64,000 nt of DNA, taken from the NCBI GenBank assembly GCA_960531495.1, contig OY482851.1, positions 8,380,714 through 8,444,713 on the forward strand, given 5' to 3'. Positions 11,743-64,000 of this stretch are shown one piece after another. The stretch comes from Zeus faber. Taxonomy: Eukaryota > Chordata > Actinopteri > Zeiformes > Zeidae. Below the pieces are notes generated by a model. The model made no database searches and was not told the DNA's origin. It was given only the letters and a program-made list of their open reading frames with translations. Positions within the stretch are counted from its first letter, which is position 1; each line of letters opens with the position of its first letter. The position numbers were made by a program, and so were the translations under genes.

Positions 11743-11812
11743 GAACGTGAATGTGAACGTGAACGTGAACGTGAACGTGAACGTGAACGTGAACGTGAAC
11801 GTGAAGGTGAAG
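11743..11812. repeat. (GTGAAC)n hexamer array near the DMRT1 stop
   Basis: About ten GTGAAC hexamers with a few point variants, 176 nt downstream of the DMRT1 stop. On the transcript strand it reads GTTCAC repeats and probably lies in the 3' UTR. Confidence 0.9.
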
Positions 11813-11987
11813 TGCATAAGATTAACTTGTGAACATCAACTCTTTTTTTTTTTTCTTTCTTTTTTCTCTCAACAGGACACGTAATGAAAATTGAAATATT
11901 GAAGTTGGAAAACCTTGAAAGTCAGGCAACTTGTCGTTCTCCCACCTCCGTCTCCGTGGAGCGGCCGTATTCCGACGCGCCGTGGAC

Positions 11988-39656
<27,669 letters not shown>

Positions 39657-39830
39657 GGCGGTGTGCGACGGCAGCGCGGTCCCCGTCTCCAGCGTCCTGT
39701 GCGGTGGGAGGCCCCACGACGGAGCCGCGACGGAGTGGGTGGAATACTACGTGCGCGCGTGCGTGAGGCGGGGTCACGCACGGGCCACTTCGGTCACGCA
39801 CGGAATTTATCTGTGGTCAAAAATAAATAA
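39657..39830 (-). promoter_or_regulatory. dmrt1: Presumed DMRT1 5' UTR/proximal promoter
   Basis: GC-rich, CpG-containing strip directly upstream of the first ATG. Carries a repeated GGTCACGCACGG motif (39773 and 39793). No TATA box seen. Beyond 39840 it changes to pure ATT repeats. Confidence 0.4.
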
Positions 39831-39837
39831 GTAAATA

Positions 39838-39866
39838 AAATACTACTACTACTACTACTACTAATA

Positions 39867-39899
<33 letters not shown>

Positions 39900-40000
39900 C
39901 ATTATTAATAATAATAATACATTGATAATAATAATAATTATTATTATAATAAGAAGAATAAGAATATAATAATATAATAATATTATTATTATCACAAAAA

Positions 40001-40037
<37 letters not shown>

Positions 40038-40057
40038 GAATAATAACAAAAACAACA

Positions 40058-40092
<35 letters not shown>

Positions 40093-40115
40093 AATAATAA
40101 TAATAATAATAATTT
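39838..40115. repeat. (TAC)n/(ATT)n trinucleotide array upstream of DMRT1
   Basis: About 275 bp of TAT/AAT triplets in several blocks with alternating orientation, starting 180 nt upstream of the DMRT1 ATG. Could form hairpins. Confidence 0.95.
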
Positions 40116-41719
40116 ATGACAGGTTTTATATATGTATGAGACTAAAGAGACTTGGTCTTATTGGTGAATAGCTTCCTTATTCCTCATACAAGCGTCTTTC
40201 CATTTGTATTTCCTGACAGTATTCGTCTTGTCTGTCTCTATAATATGCTGGATTTTATATATCTACTGCATTTTATACACCACTTGTTATATTCTAATTC
40301 TGTATTGTATAGCCTCTTTGTTGAGTTTATTAAAAGAAGTGTTTGTGGTGGCCAAGTATTGTTGTTACTGAGTTAAAAATGAAATGTGCTTACTATCTTT
40401 TTAATCATCTTTCTTTTTTGCCAGTTAAACGCACTATATGTATGAAGAATGCCACACACAGATATGACACATATGTGAGCTCTTTACTGTCATACTGGGG
40501 CTATATTTTGGGGGGAAATTCTGCAATTTACATGTGAAATAAAACCAGGAAGGACATCCCATTTACCAATTTGACTTGAAGCTGATCTCATAAAGAATCC
40601 AGACCCTGAAGGGCAGAGCTTTCACGCCAGGCAACTACTTCAATCTAATGACACTGAACATACTGTATATAGGGAACTTTTTGGTTGGTGGTGATAATAA
40701 TAATAATAATAATGATAAAAACAACTTTATACGCACATTTTAATGAAGCCAAGGACACTTAAAATAACAGTAATAAAATAGTACATAAAATATCCTGTGA
40801 ATGCATCATATTAAATGATATGAACACACTGAAACATAATTTATCATCCTGCAACCTTCGTCTATTAAACCCAGTGGGAGTGGAAGTGGGGGAAGTGGAA
40901 AGTTACCAATCAGGAGGCCTGGCTGAACCAACCAACTGAGACGTATAAAACAACCCCCCTCCTTTAAAATCACTCCTTTGACTGTAGAAAGGTCCCTTCA
41001 TTTGATTTCTTTACTGGAATTGTTGTGACAGCCCTATTTTTAGTTCATATTCTTACCTTTTTAAAAAATCATTATTATTTTTTTTTTTATCTTGTATTTG
41101 GTTTTGTCCTTGCTCAACCCGAGGCAGGAGATTTTTGTTGAATAAGACATGGAAATGTGGCCTTGTTTGTTTGTTTATATTTTGCATATTCTCAAAATAA
41201 ATAATAATAAACTACTGTGAAAAGGTCACGAGAATGACGAGGTAATGAAGAGGTCGGTGATGACGCCACAACCGGCTTTCACCTTTCTATTTAGGTTGGG
41301 TTATGATAAAAATAACAACACAACAAGTGAGTCCGCAATATAGAAACGCAAATAATAACAATAATAATTAACCAAAATATAGTTATAATAAACTCCTCAG
41401 TTTATATAGGTTTTTTTTGCAGTCCCTTTGCACACTTGTTGCTTGTTATTTGGTTCATCTTGTCAAAACTGCGCACACAAGCCAAATAACATCTCACTTC
41501 TATGTTCAAATTAAACCCTGCAGCGAAAGCCTAACAACCCTTTTCTTCAAAAAGGTTTGTTGTTTTTTTTGCAACAAAGTGATTCACACATGCACCAGCA
41601 AACACCCTGATGCACTTTACACAGAACATGCTGTCTTTGGTGCTTTGGAAACCTTTTCACCTTTCAAATTCCAAGGAAAAGACAATTAGAAAGGCATCAG
41701 AAAAAAAAACCGTATATAG

Positions 41720-41745
41720 AAATATATGTATATACACATACATAT

Positions 41746-41819
<74 letters not shown>
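41720..41819. repeat. (TA)n-(CA)n compound microsatellite
   Basis: TATACACA start, then about 15 TA and about 16 CA dinucleotides. Confidence 0.95.
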
Positions 41820-41821
<2 letters not shown>

Positions 41822-42027
41822 TATACAGCCTTTTTTTGCCATTGCAACAACAAAAACACACAAAGAATAGTAGAATTAGAGTACAGTACCAAACAAAGCG
41901 CAGTTAAAGCAGGATACATGTTTATACTTTTGGTTCCTTTGTTTCAGGCATGGATACAGAAGTTAAGGTTTTGATGCTTTTGTCCAAGCATTCACTTTCA
42001 GTGTGTAGGCAAAAACTGATAACCTAG

Positions 42028-42300
42028 GCCAGGGGTCTCCAAACTGTGGCGTGCTACCCCCTGAAGGTCCCCAAAGGACATGCAGATGATCCACAGCACG
42101 ATCATACTTTGTTTTTCCATACATGTTTTTTCGTCGTATATCGTTGATATATATACAGCCAGATTTTTTACCAAGGGGGTGACCCCTGACCTGTGTTACC
42201 AGGAATATTCAGCAGGGAAAGTTCAATTTCCTTACAGCAGAGGGCACAAGAGCACAGGGAATCACTAAAGATGCCTGCAACACCATGGACACCACAGTTA
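42028..42300. mobile_element. Possible hAT-type element fragment
   Basis: Begins CCAGGGGTCTCCAAACTGTG, which is like the CAGGGGT(C)NCCAAAC termini of hAT elements. No matching second terminus was found. Confidence 0.3.
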
Positions 42301-42479
42301 GGAGGCTAAAACATATGACATTAAAAACTGAGATATGAATGCAAATAAATAAATTGAAATTATATTATTGAATATTAAATAAAAATAAATATGAAATTGC
42401 TTCAGGTTTTATGAAAGAAATTACTATGTGCTAACTATCTTATTACAGTATGTACAGTTTAACACCAGTGTTATGGCAT

Positions 42480-43645
42480 GTACATTATTTCCCAAGGGGG
42501 GGGGGGGGCAGAGGACCACAGCCCTGGTGTCGAAACTCCTCTCGTGGCTCGAGGTTTTGGTCCTGATGGAAACCTCAACCGCAACCCTGCGCTCGATGGC
42601 AGAGTCTCAAAAAGGGAGTGTCCGAGATGAGGATGGTGGGCTGCAATCTTCCCCGCCCGCCTCTCAAGGTCCTGGAGGCGAGCGGGTCCTGGAGGGGAGG
42701 AAGGTTGCAGCCCATCGCCACCCCTGCTGAACCGACGATCCGCTGCAGCCCGCCCTCGTCCATCGTGGGGGCAGCAGCGAACCAGACGCTCATGGAGGAG
42801 GTGGGGATGGACTCGGTGACGGCGCTGTGAAAGTGCACCACCATTGCCCGCGCCGCGTTGAGTTTCTTCAGCTACCGCAGGAAGTACATCCTCTGCCGGG
42901 GGGCTTCTTGATGAGGGCCAAGGCTTCACCACCACAGAGGCCTGCGCGACGAGTCGGTCGTCATCGAGACCCCTGATCCTCGGTGGATCCTTTTGGGGCG
43001 GGGATGGTGGTGGAGGCTTTGAAGCAGGCGGGCACCCAGCAGGCCTCCGCCGAGGTGTTGAAAAACGGCTCTGAACACCCTGGACAGTTGGTGCGCACGG
43101 TGTTTCAGCGCGGAGGGTGAGACAGCATCTGGTCGAGCCGCCTTGCGGGGGTTCTGTCCTTTGAAGAGCCTGTTGACCTCTCTCTCCTGAATAGAGAGAG
43201 CGAGCGAGAGAGAGGTGTGATGGGCGGGGTCAGGCTGGATGATTCGGGAGTCTCTGATGAAGACCTTGGTGGTGGGTGGGGGTTGGGTGGAGGTGCTGGG
43301 GCTGGGAGACGGAGTCCGAACTGGCCCTTTGTCTTTCAAATGGCACAGAACGAGACCCGAACCCATTCGGTTCATCTCCAAGTTGGAAGTGGTTCAGGGC
43401 GTGGGAAGGTTTGGGTTTGTAGCTGATCCGCTTCAGATTTCTCCAAACTGAAGTGGAGTTGTCGGTTGAGAAGCGCCGTTCCAACTTCTCGGAACAGCGC
43501 CGTCTGGTTTCCGTCACCGCCTTGCCGGACGCGTTTCCCCACTTTAAAGCCAACCCCCGTCGCCACTCTTTATGCCTCCTCCTTTTCCCCAAACGAAGCC
43601 GCCCCACCTTGGCGCCAAACCAGGGTTTGTTGTTGTAACTCACCC
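42480..43645 (-). mobile_element. LINE fragment (non-LTR reverse transcriptase), internally deleted
   Basis: Minus-strand translation gives, in order: NNKPWFGAKVGRLRLGKRRR and SEKLERRFSTDNSTSVWRNLK (linker before the RT); EREVNRLFKGQNPRKAARPD and AVSPSALKHRAHQLSRVFRA (RT start, cf. NPRKAAGPD); then the VVMK of the LTSVVMK motif, followed at once by RQRMYFLR, LKKLNAAR and a C-terminal part like GCNLPPLQDP, LASRTLR. The core RT motifs including the YxDD box are absent, so about the middle third of the ORF is deleted. There are at least one frameshift and one stop. The C-terminal layout is that of the CR1/L2/Rex1-like fish LINEs; exact family not decided. Its G+C is far above that of its flanks. 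Confidence 0.85.
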
Positions 43646-44458
43646 TGGTGCGTGTCTGTATTTGATCGGGACACCATCAAAAATGGAGATAACGAGATGT
43701 AAACGCGGAGGTCGGTCTATGGATTCTGGGCATTTTTGCAGCTTTATTCACAGAGGCAAGACAAGTGAGTTTAATTTTATTTGATGTTTAATGGTGGTAT
43801 GGCAAAAACTCAGGCACGTTATTGATCCGGTCAGGATGAGAATCGGTACCTTAATCCAACGCTAGTGAAGGGACAGCACATGAGACACGACACTGACAGA
43901 AACTGGACTCAAAATGCCAAAAAAAAGAAAAAAAAAAAGAAAACTAGAATCTCTCTAATGAACAAAGTATATACAATGAAATACATAGATCTGTATTAAA
44001 ACTATACCTTGATAAATATATAACTTCATGTATTGTTACGTAAAAGGAAATATTGAAATATTCAAAATACTGAGATTTGTTTTTCTTTTTTTTTTTTAAA
44101 TAGATACAAAGGATTTGTATAAAAGTATAATTTCTGCGGTCTACAGTTACATTTATTTACTGATGCTTCCTCAACGTAGGCTGTGAATGGAGCTTGGTGC
44201 ACTGGGGGCAAACGGGCCTTAACACACCCCCCAAAAAAAACAAAAAAAAAAAAAAAACCCAAAACAAAACAAAAACAAAATAAATGGGATGTTAAAGTTT
44301 TTCCACACAGAGGGTTTTGGATGTTTAAATTCTTTCTGGGCTTCTCCTGTGATGCGTTTCACATTTATGAAAACGGTGACGATGATGATGATAATAATAA
44401 TAATAATAATAATGAAAAAAGAGACAGTTACACCCCCCCAAAAAAAAATAAAAAATAC
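43646..44458. other. Intergenic DNA downstream of KANK1
   Basis: AT-rich unique sequence with A-rich runs (44226-44256) and a short GAT/AAT run. No gene seen. Confidence 0.7.
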
Positions 44459-44468
44459 TTTATTTATT
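44459..44468 (-). terminator. kank1: KANK1 polyadenylation signals (two overlapping AATAAA)
   Basis: TTTATTTATT on plus gives two overlapping AATAAA hexamers on the transcript strand, about 200 nt after the KANK1 stop. Placement fits a short 3' UTR; use is inferred. Confidence 0.45.
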
Positions 44469-44665
44469 ACACCATCGCTGTCCGGCTCCAATCAGGTCGA
44501 TACATTCATTCTCAAAGGCCACTTTGGACTCGTCATAAAGGAAAAATCTGCATATTTATACAAGATAAAAGAAAAGAGAGAAAACGGTCATTTTGTGGGT
44601 TTGTGGGCGTGTGAGGGAGAACCAATAGCAGCATTTTGGATTTGGGGGTCTGTCTGTTTCTTTGT

Positions 44666-59253
<14,588 letters not shown>

Positions 59254-60327
59254 TTATTTTGGAGTGAATTTGTGAAATATCTCCCTACATTTCAAATACT
59301 GTTTTTTTTTTTAATATATACAAAACAAAGTGTCTCCTAATTGAGAAAGTGTTTATTTTCTCCTCAACTCCTCAACCCATTGAGTGAACAGCTTGAGTGC
59401 CAGCTTTAACTAACCATGCGTTTCCTCACACAATCGCCCTAATTTCCCCGTGCGAGTAGAAACACGACTTAAGTGTTTGAAATGTTTCTGCCAGAAAAGC
59501 AAGAGCAGTAATCTGTGAAGTCACGTCTGCAAGAATTCCAATGGACAGCAGCACTACTACTGGAATAGTCATCACATGGAAAACAGCGAGAATCCGGTAA
59601 CTGACGTGACGTTGTTTTCTAAAATCCCCGAAAACAAGCCAGTTAGAATTAATGTTATCCAACCTTGCCTTTACGAAATGATAAATCAGCGCGTCTCATT
59701 TGTGACAGCCGGCCGACCTGCAATATCCCCTTCTTGTTTACAGATCAGAGATAACAAAGATAAGTGAAAGCAAAGTCAATAGTCGCCAGTCCAAAATCCA
59801 TCCACGCGAACAGAACAACACTTAGAACAACACTTTGAACAACCCTTTTCCAGAGACAACTTCCATATGATTTACAAATCTAAACAGAAGGCACGTTATT
59901 CAGTCTGAGGGAGTAAATTCCCTACTTCCTTTTCCAGAAAACTGACAAACATACATGTTTCTGATCCACGATGACGAGACGGATCTGTTAAAAACCATTT
60001 GATTACACACCAAATTCCATACATCCAGTTAAAAATGACTTTCCAGGCCACTGGAAGCCCGTACGTCCACACCGCGCTGGCAAAACACAGCGCCTTGTTC
60101 TTGGTATGCATGGAACTCCGACCGACTAAAGCAAATATGGGCTTGACATAAACAGCAGCGCTCTTACTTTTGACTCTCTAGTCCTCCGCTCAATCCCTTC
60201 CTTTCGGGTTAAAATGAACCCCCCCCCCCCAAAAAAACAACAAAAAAAACAAAACACAGAACAAGAGAATTACAAGGCTAAGCCGGCCGCTTCAACCTCG
60301 CTGCCTTGTTGTTAAAGCTTCACTTAC

Positions 60328-60500
60328 CTCAGTGAAATAATTGTATTCCCCTTTTTTCCTACGCCCCCCTCTGTCCAGTGTACCGTGGGACAGGATATAA
60401 TGGAACAGGCTGCAGGAGCCAGGGAGCCGTGTTCTCTCCACAGTGGGTCCACTCTCTCTTCCTCTCTCCCCCTTCTCTCTCTCTCTCCCAATGCTCACTC
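60328..60500 (-). other. kank1: Candidate KANK1 5' UTR exon
   Basis: Ends at a strong donor, CACTGAG|GTAAGTG (60328/60327). An in-frame ORF would leave phase 0, which does not fit the phase-1 entry of the next exon at 59192, so it is probably untranslated if real. Confidence 0.3.
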
Positions 60501-61169
60501 CATAAGGGGGGGAAAAAATTCCACTATTGGTGTAAAGTCAGCCAGGGCACTGCTCAGGCGCTCCATTGGCCGGCTGCCTCCTCCAATCCCGGGCGGCGTT
60601 CGGCCGGCCACTTCCCAACCCAAACAGGAGTCATGTTGTTCAGCCCGAGGCGGCCCAAGTCACATTATGCTCTTAACAACACAGGGTTTGATTGCTCTAG
60701 TGCTGCGAGGTACCACCATTCCTGTTGGATTTACTTTTCAAGAAAGGCCTGTTTCAATAAAGTGAAGACATGAGAGAGACAAGACTTAGCCCCCCCCGGG
60801 GGGGAAATTCAGGTGGCACGGCAGCAAAACAGTGCGACTCAACCAAATATAATAATGATAAAAACGAAGACTTTGTATTTACACTAGTTTAAGTTATAGG
60901 AAACATCAAACAACTTTGTAAGATAAAAAGTCTTATTTGATATATGTTTCCAAACTTATTTTTTGTACAAATTGTCGATACAGTCGTTAGTTTGTTAATT
61001 TATTTTGTTTATTGCCAAAATTTCATGTATATTAGTATTTTCTATGTTTAATTATTCTGGTTGTTATTTTTATGGCTGCTATTTATTTTTCTTATTTTTT
61101 TTTGTTCTATTCTTTATCGCACACACAGCTGATTTTCTTCAATTCTTCTTATTATTACTTCATTATTAT

Positions 61170-61235
61170 TACTGCCTATTGTTTTGATGTGAGCTGCTGT
61201 AACCTGTTCCTTCCGCGGGTGAATAGAGCAAGTAT
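61170..61235 (+). mobile_element. LINE/SINE-type 3' tail
   Basis: TTGTTTTGATGTGAGCTGCTG, then TTCCGCGGGTGAATAGAGC. Diverged member of the 30330/47645 family. Confidence 0.5.
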
Positions 61236-62653
61236 TCCAACAAGTGTATATGAAATGCAAAAGGCTCGTGGGGACCTGAAATAAGTACATCCTGATCTTC
61301 GTGGCATAAGTATATACTCTTATAGGCCCACAGTGTCACCTTCTAGCGCCGTGCCGGGGTGCAGGACTCTCCCCTGGCACGAGTTGCCGAACAGCACAAC
61401 AGACACATGTCACGGCGGGCGGAGCGACAGACCGCGGCACGGAGACCCTGAACAGCTGAGCCGTGACCTCATCGCTACGTGACGACGGAAAAGGGGGTCA
61501 CATGCGAGCGACAGGGAGCCAGCAGCGACACCGACAAGAGCCACAGAGCCGCTCCGCTTATCCACAGCTGTTATATTGTCAAATTGACAGGGATTACACA
61601 ACACGTACACTGTTACAGCACGGCAGAACAATGCTCCGCAGGCTTTTGTTATTTGGCCAAAGTGCACAGTGAGTCTTTTAAACAAACAACACAAGACACA
61701 AGACAATGCACTGGTCATAAATAGTGATGAAAGGGTCGACTATCTTTCTCCATATTTAATTAGTGACGAGTGACTCGGTAAAGATAAATTAAACTCCTTG
61801 GATTTTCCGACTACTTGTACGTTCAGGCCTAATCCTCTCAAAAGTATTTATTTTGGCAGAGGAATGCAGTTCTGAAAGTGTGAATCACAAAATAATTGAC
61901 TTGACTCCCAATTAGTTATTAATAGTTATTGGAGTTATAGTACTTATATTTATAGTCACATTCGCTATGAGTTATGTCAAATGTCTTGTGCTTTTATTTG
62001 CCTAGACTCAATTTAATCATCAGCAGTTATTTTCAGTTTGTGGGTTGTAGATTAAATCTTTTGCCAAGTGACTCATTTAAAGAAATGTGTTCAAAACAAA
62101 CAAATCGTTTGCGAATCTTACATCATTCGTCATAAACGCCCATAAATGTAGGTCAACGCTGTTTCCAGGTAAGCTGCAAAGCACTTTTCACTGTTCTACA
62201 AAGGACAGAGGGGAGCTGAATATACAGGAAAACATTGCATAAATCTGATACCAGTCTTTATTGCACCAGAAGTAGGACGGGAATTGGCCAACTGAGGAAT
62301 TTTTAAATTCGCCCGCAAGAGCCAAATCAAAAAGCCGAAAATAGAACAGAGGCTCACACGCAGCTTTCCAACCTTTCACTAGTTTTCCCCCTCATCAAAA
62401 GACACCGAGTGTATCCCAAACTATTTTCTCAATCGCGACCTTAGCACCTTCTGCGAAAATAAAACCACGGGAGTAGAAAAAGGATTTTACTCTGACATTT
62501 TCTCTGGCTCTGCGCGTTGTTTGGGAGCCAAACATTTTGGTAAAGCTGAGCAGGGGCTATAAAATATAAAAAAAGTAAAAAACAAAACAGACCTTACGCT
62601 AGGGAGGAAAAAATTAGGGACAGTGACGCAGGAATCCTTCACTGCACACTCAC

Positions 62654-62701
62654 CTGCACATGGGAAACCACCTGGTCACACATGTTTTCGGCATTGGCCA
62701 T
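62654..62701 (-). CDS. Candidate KANK1 first coding exon (alternative N-terminus)
   Basis: ATG at 62701-62699 opens MANAENMCDQVVSHVQ and ends at a strong donor, GTGCAG|GTGAGT. It leaves phase 0. The exon at 59192 enters in phase 1, so direct joining works only with the alternative AG at 59181/59180-type position (GGACAG|AGATGC), or through an unseen small exon. Speculative. Confidence 0.25.
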
Positions 62702-63509
62702 TTTTAAAAAGGAAACCTTGCTTCACAGCAAATTCCTGCTCAAATCTCCTGTATTCCACGGCACTTTTTGCTCCTAGACGTGATCCTCCTCGCCGATAAT
62801 AGTCCAATACAAACTTTATTTTAATGGCTTCTCGGCGTGTTTTACCAACTCAAATTGGTGTTTCTAATGAAAATAGCATGCAGATGGGCCTTGTAAGGCT
62901 TTGATGTCAAAATCCTCAGGGAGAGAAAAAAAAAAAAAGGAAAACTAAATCGGGCTTGGCTTGTGTTGCATTGGGTTTGGTAAAAGTTTAAATTTAGAGC
63001 TGACAAAAGACTCCCAGCATCCACGCCGCACTTGAACCCGGAATCGAGCGGCGATCTAAATAGGATACGGCGCCGTTTCTCCGCTTACGCTGTGGAGCCG
63101 CTGACAATCTCATGGTTTCGGATTAACAATCCAATAATTCTCCGCCCTCATTTTTAGTGGATTCAGTTTGAACGGCTCCATTTATGAAGCCAGCCCGAGC
63201 TCCAAATACGAGCATGGGATCCTAGGTGTTGGTCGAAAGCACGAAATGGCTAAGCTCAACGGCAAGCCACAGTCTGTGGTTTCCGCGGCCTCGTCCAGCA
63301 GCTCGGAGACAACACCAAGTCTGCTCCTACTTCTAGAAACACATAATCCAACAAAATGACGACTTGGACTAAGAAGGTAACGCTCTATATTTGTAAGGGG
63401 CCTTTAGCAGTTTTAGCAGAGCAATACATTTCTCTGTTGATGGTAGAAGTATTCACATACAGTCACAAAACAGAAGACCTTTCCTCATACAGCCATTCTG
63501 GCATTTCCT

Positions 63510-63560
63510 GAATGTGTGTCTGTGTGTGCGTGCATGCGTGCGTGTGTGTGCGCGTGTGCA
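63510..63560. repeat. (GT)n/(GC) imperfect microsatellite
   Basis: GTGTGTCTGTGTGTGCGTGC-type run of about 50 bp. Confidence 0.85.
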
Positions 63561-63719
63561 ATGAACCTATCCAGTCAAAGCAAAGTTTGAGAAATATGTC
63601 TGATCATAAAAGAAAACAAAAACAAACCAAAAGGAGGAAAAAAAGAGAGACAGGAAACAGGACAAAGCAATAGGAACAGTCATGCACATTCCTGTTTCTT
63701 ACAATGTGAGCGGAGGAAA

Positions 63720-64000
63720 TCCAAGCAGGAGCGATAGAGCAGGGGTTGATAGAGTGGGGGGGAGGCGATAACGTGACAGACGGCGGAGGCAGTAGAGCAG
63801 GAGAGGGGGCAGGAGGAATAGGGCAGAAAGGTCGGGGCGGCAATGGCACAACAGAGCGGCGGTGAGGGGCAACAGAGCAGTGGCGATGGAGAAGGAGCGG
63901 GAGCGCTAGGGCGATAGCATCAACAGGAGCGGCAGAGCAGGTGAGAGAGCAACAGCGAGAGAGCAGCGGTGATATACAGGAGCGGTGGAGAGCAACGGCG
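63720..64000. repeat. Imperfect GAGCRGYRGYG minisatellite, cut by the window edge
   Basis: Repeated AGAGCAG, GGCGATA/GGCGGTG, CAACAG words about every 20-25 bp from about 63730 to the end. Continues beyond the window. Confidence 0.7.

Larger units (their letters stand above)
4730..11987. other. Intergenic DMRT1-DMRT3 region
   Basis: No coding exon recognised. It holds the presumed DMRT3 promoter and 5' UTR (to about 5050), AT-rich runs (5320-5520), simple repeats, LINE/SINE-type 3' tails (9325-9386, 9745-9905), several non-repetitive GC-mixed blocks with a conserved-element look (6180-6500, 7620-7860, 8050-8640, 10400-10620), and next to 11988 the DMRT1 3' UTR. Confidence 0.7.
40116..42440. 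other. Intergenic DNA between DMRT1 and KANK1, left part
   Basis: AT-rich unique sequence with a (TA)n(CA)n array at 41720-41819 and a possible hAT-type fragment at 42028-42100. No gene seen. Confidence 0.7.

Noticed and set aside
63168-63359. Plus-strand ORF with MAKLNGKPQSVVSAASSSSS, similar at a glance to KANK N-termini (MA..KVNG)
   Set aside because: Wrong strand for KANK1 and no donor in the right phase; taken as coincidence.

Overview
The window is vertebrate nuclear DNA, almost certainly from a teleost fish. It carries the conserved sex-determination/DMRT cluster neighbourhood KANK1 - DMRT1 - DMRT3. All three genes are on the minus strand, so transcription runs right to left. The teleost call rests on fish-type DMRT1 exons (the YNFYQP...YNYQQYQ and MPSGDGRL blocks), compact intergenic distances, fish dispersed repeats (a tRNA-derived SINE with an AAAGCGACTTACAA-type tail, a LINE fragment, LINE/SINE 3' tails that end in microsatellites), and a very high density of simple repeats. 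The species cannot be named from the sequence. The microsatellite load would suit, but does not prove, a gadiform-like genome.

Layout, left to right. 1-813: presumed DMRT3 3' UTR. 814-4729: DMRT3, two coding exons, 471 aa, complete. 4730-11987: intergenic, with simple repeats and several candidate regulatory blocks. 11988-39656: DMRT1, five coding exons (39656-39279, 37430-37277, 34573-34416, 27655-27529, 12109-11988), 312 aa, or 268 aa from an internal Met; intron 4 is 15.4 kb and holds most of the candidate conserved non-coding blocks. 39657-44665: intergenic, with an internally deleted LINE at about 42.5-43.6 kb. 44666-59192: KANK1, ten coding exons that splice in phase and encode about 1328 residues from the KN motif to the ankyrin repeats. 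The few N-terminal codons upstream of 59192 are not securely placed. 59193-64000: KANK1 5' intron/UTR territory. DMRT2 would be expected beyond the left edge.

DMRT1 and DMRT3 are DM-domain transcription factors: gonadal/male differentiation for DMRT1, spinal interneurons and gonad for DMRT3. KANK1 is a cytoskeletal adaptor that is simply linked to them. No bacterial, viral or CRISPR-type system is present.

The most unusual structure is in DMRT1 intron 2. A roughly 1 kb purine-rich array (36240-37270) is built from diverged copies of the end of DMRT1 exon 2 together with its splice donor, and the exon frame stays open for about 690 nt into it. Other points of interest: a diverged DMRT1 DM domain; a 33-bp repeat, also open in frame, against the DMRT3 exon 1 donor; a CpG-rich 21-bp minisatellite in DMRT1 intron 1; and a set of non-repetitive blocks that look like ancient regulatory elements.
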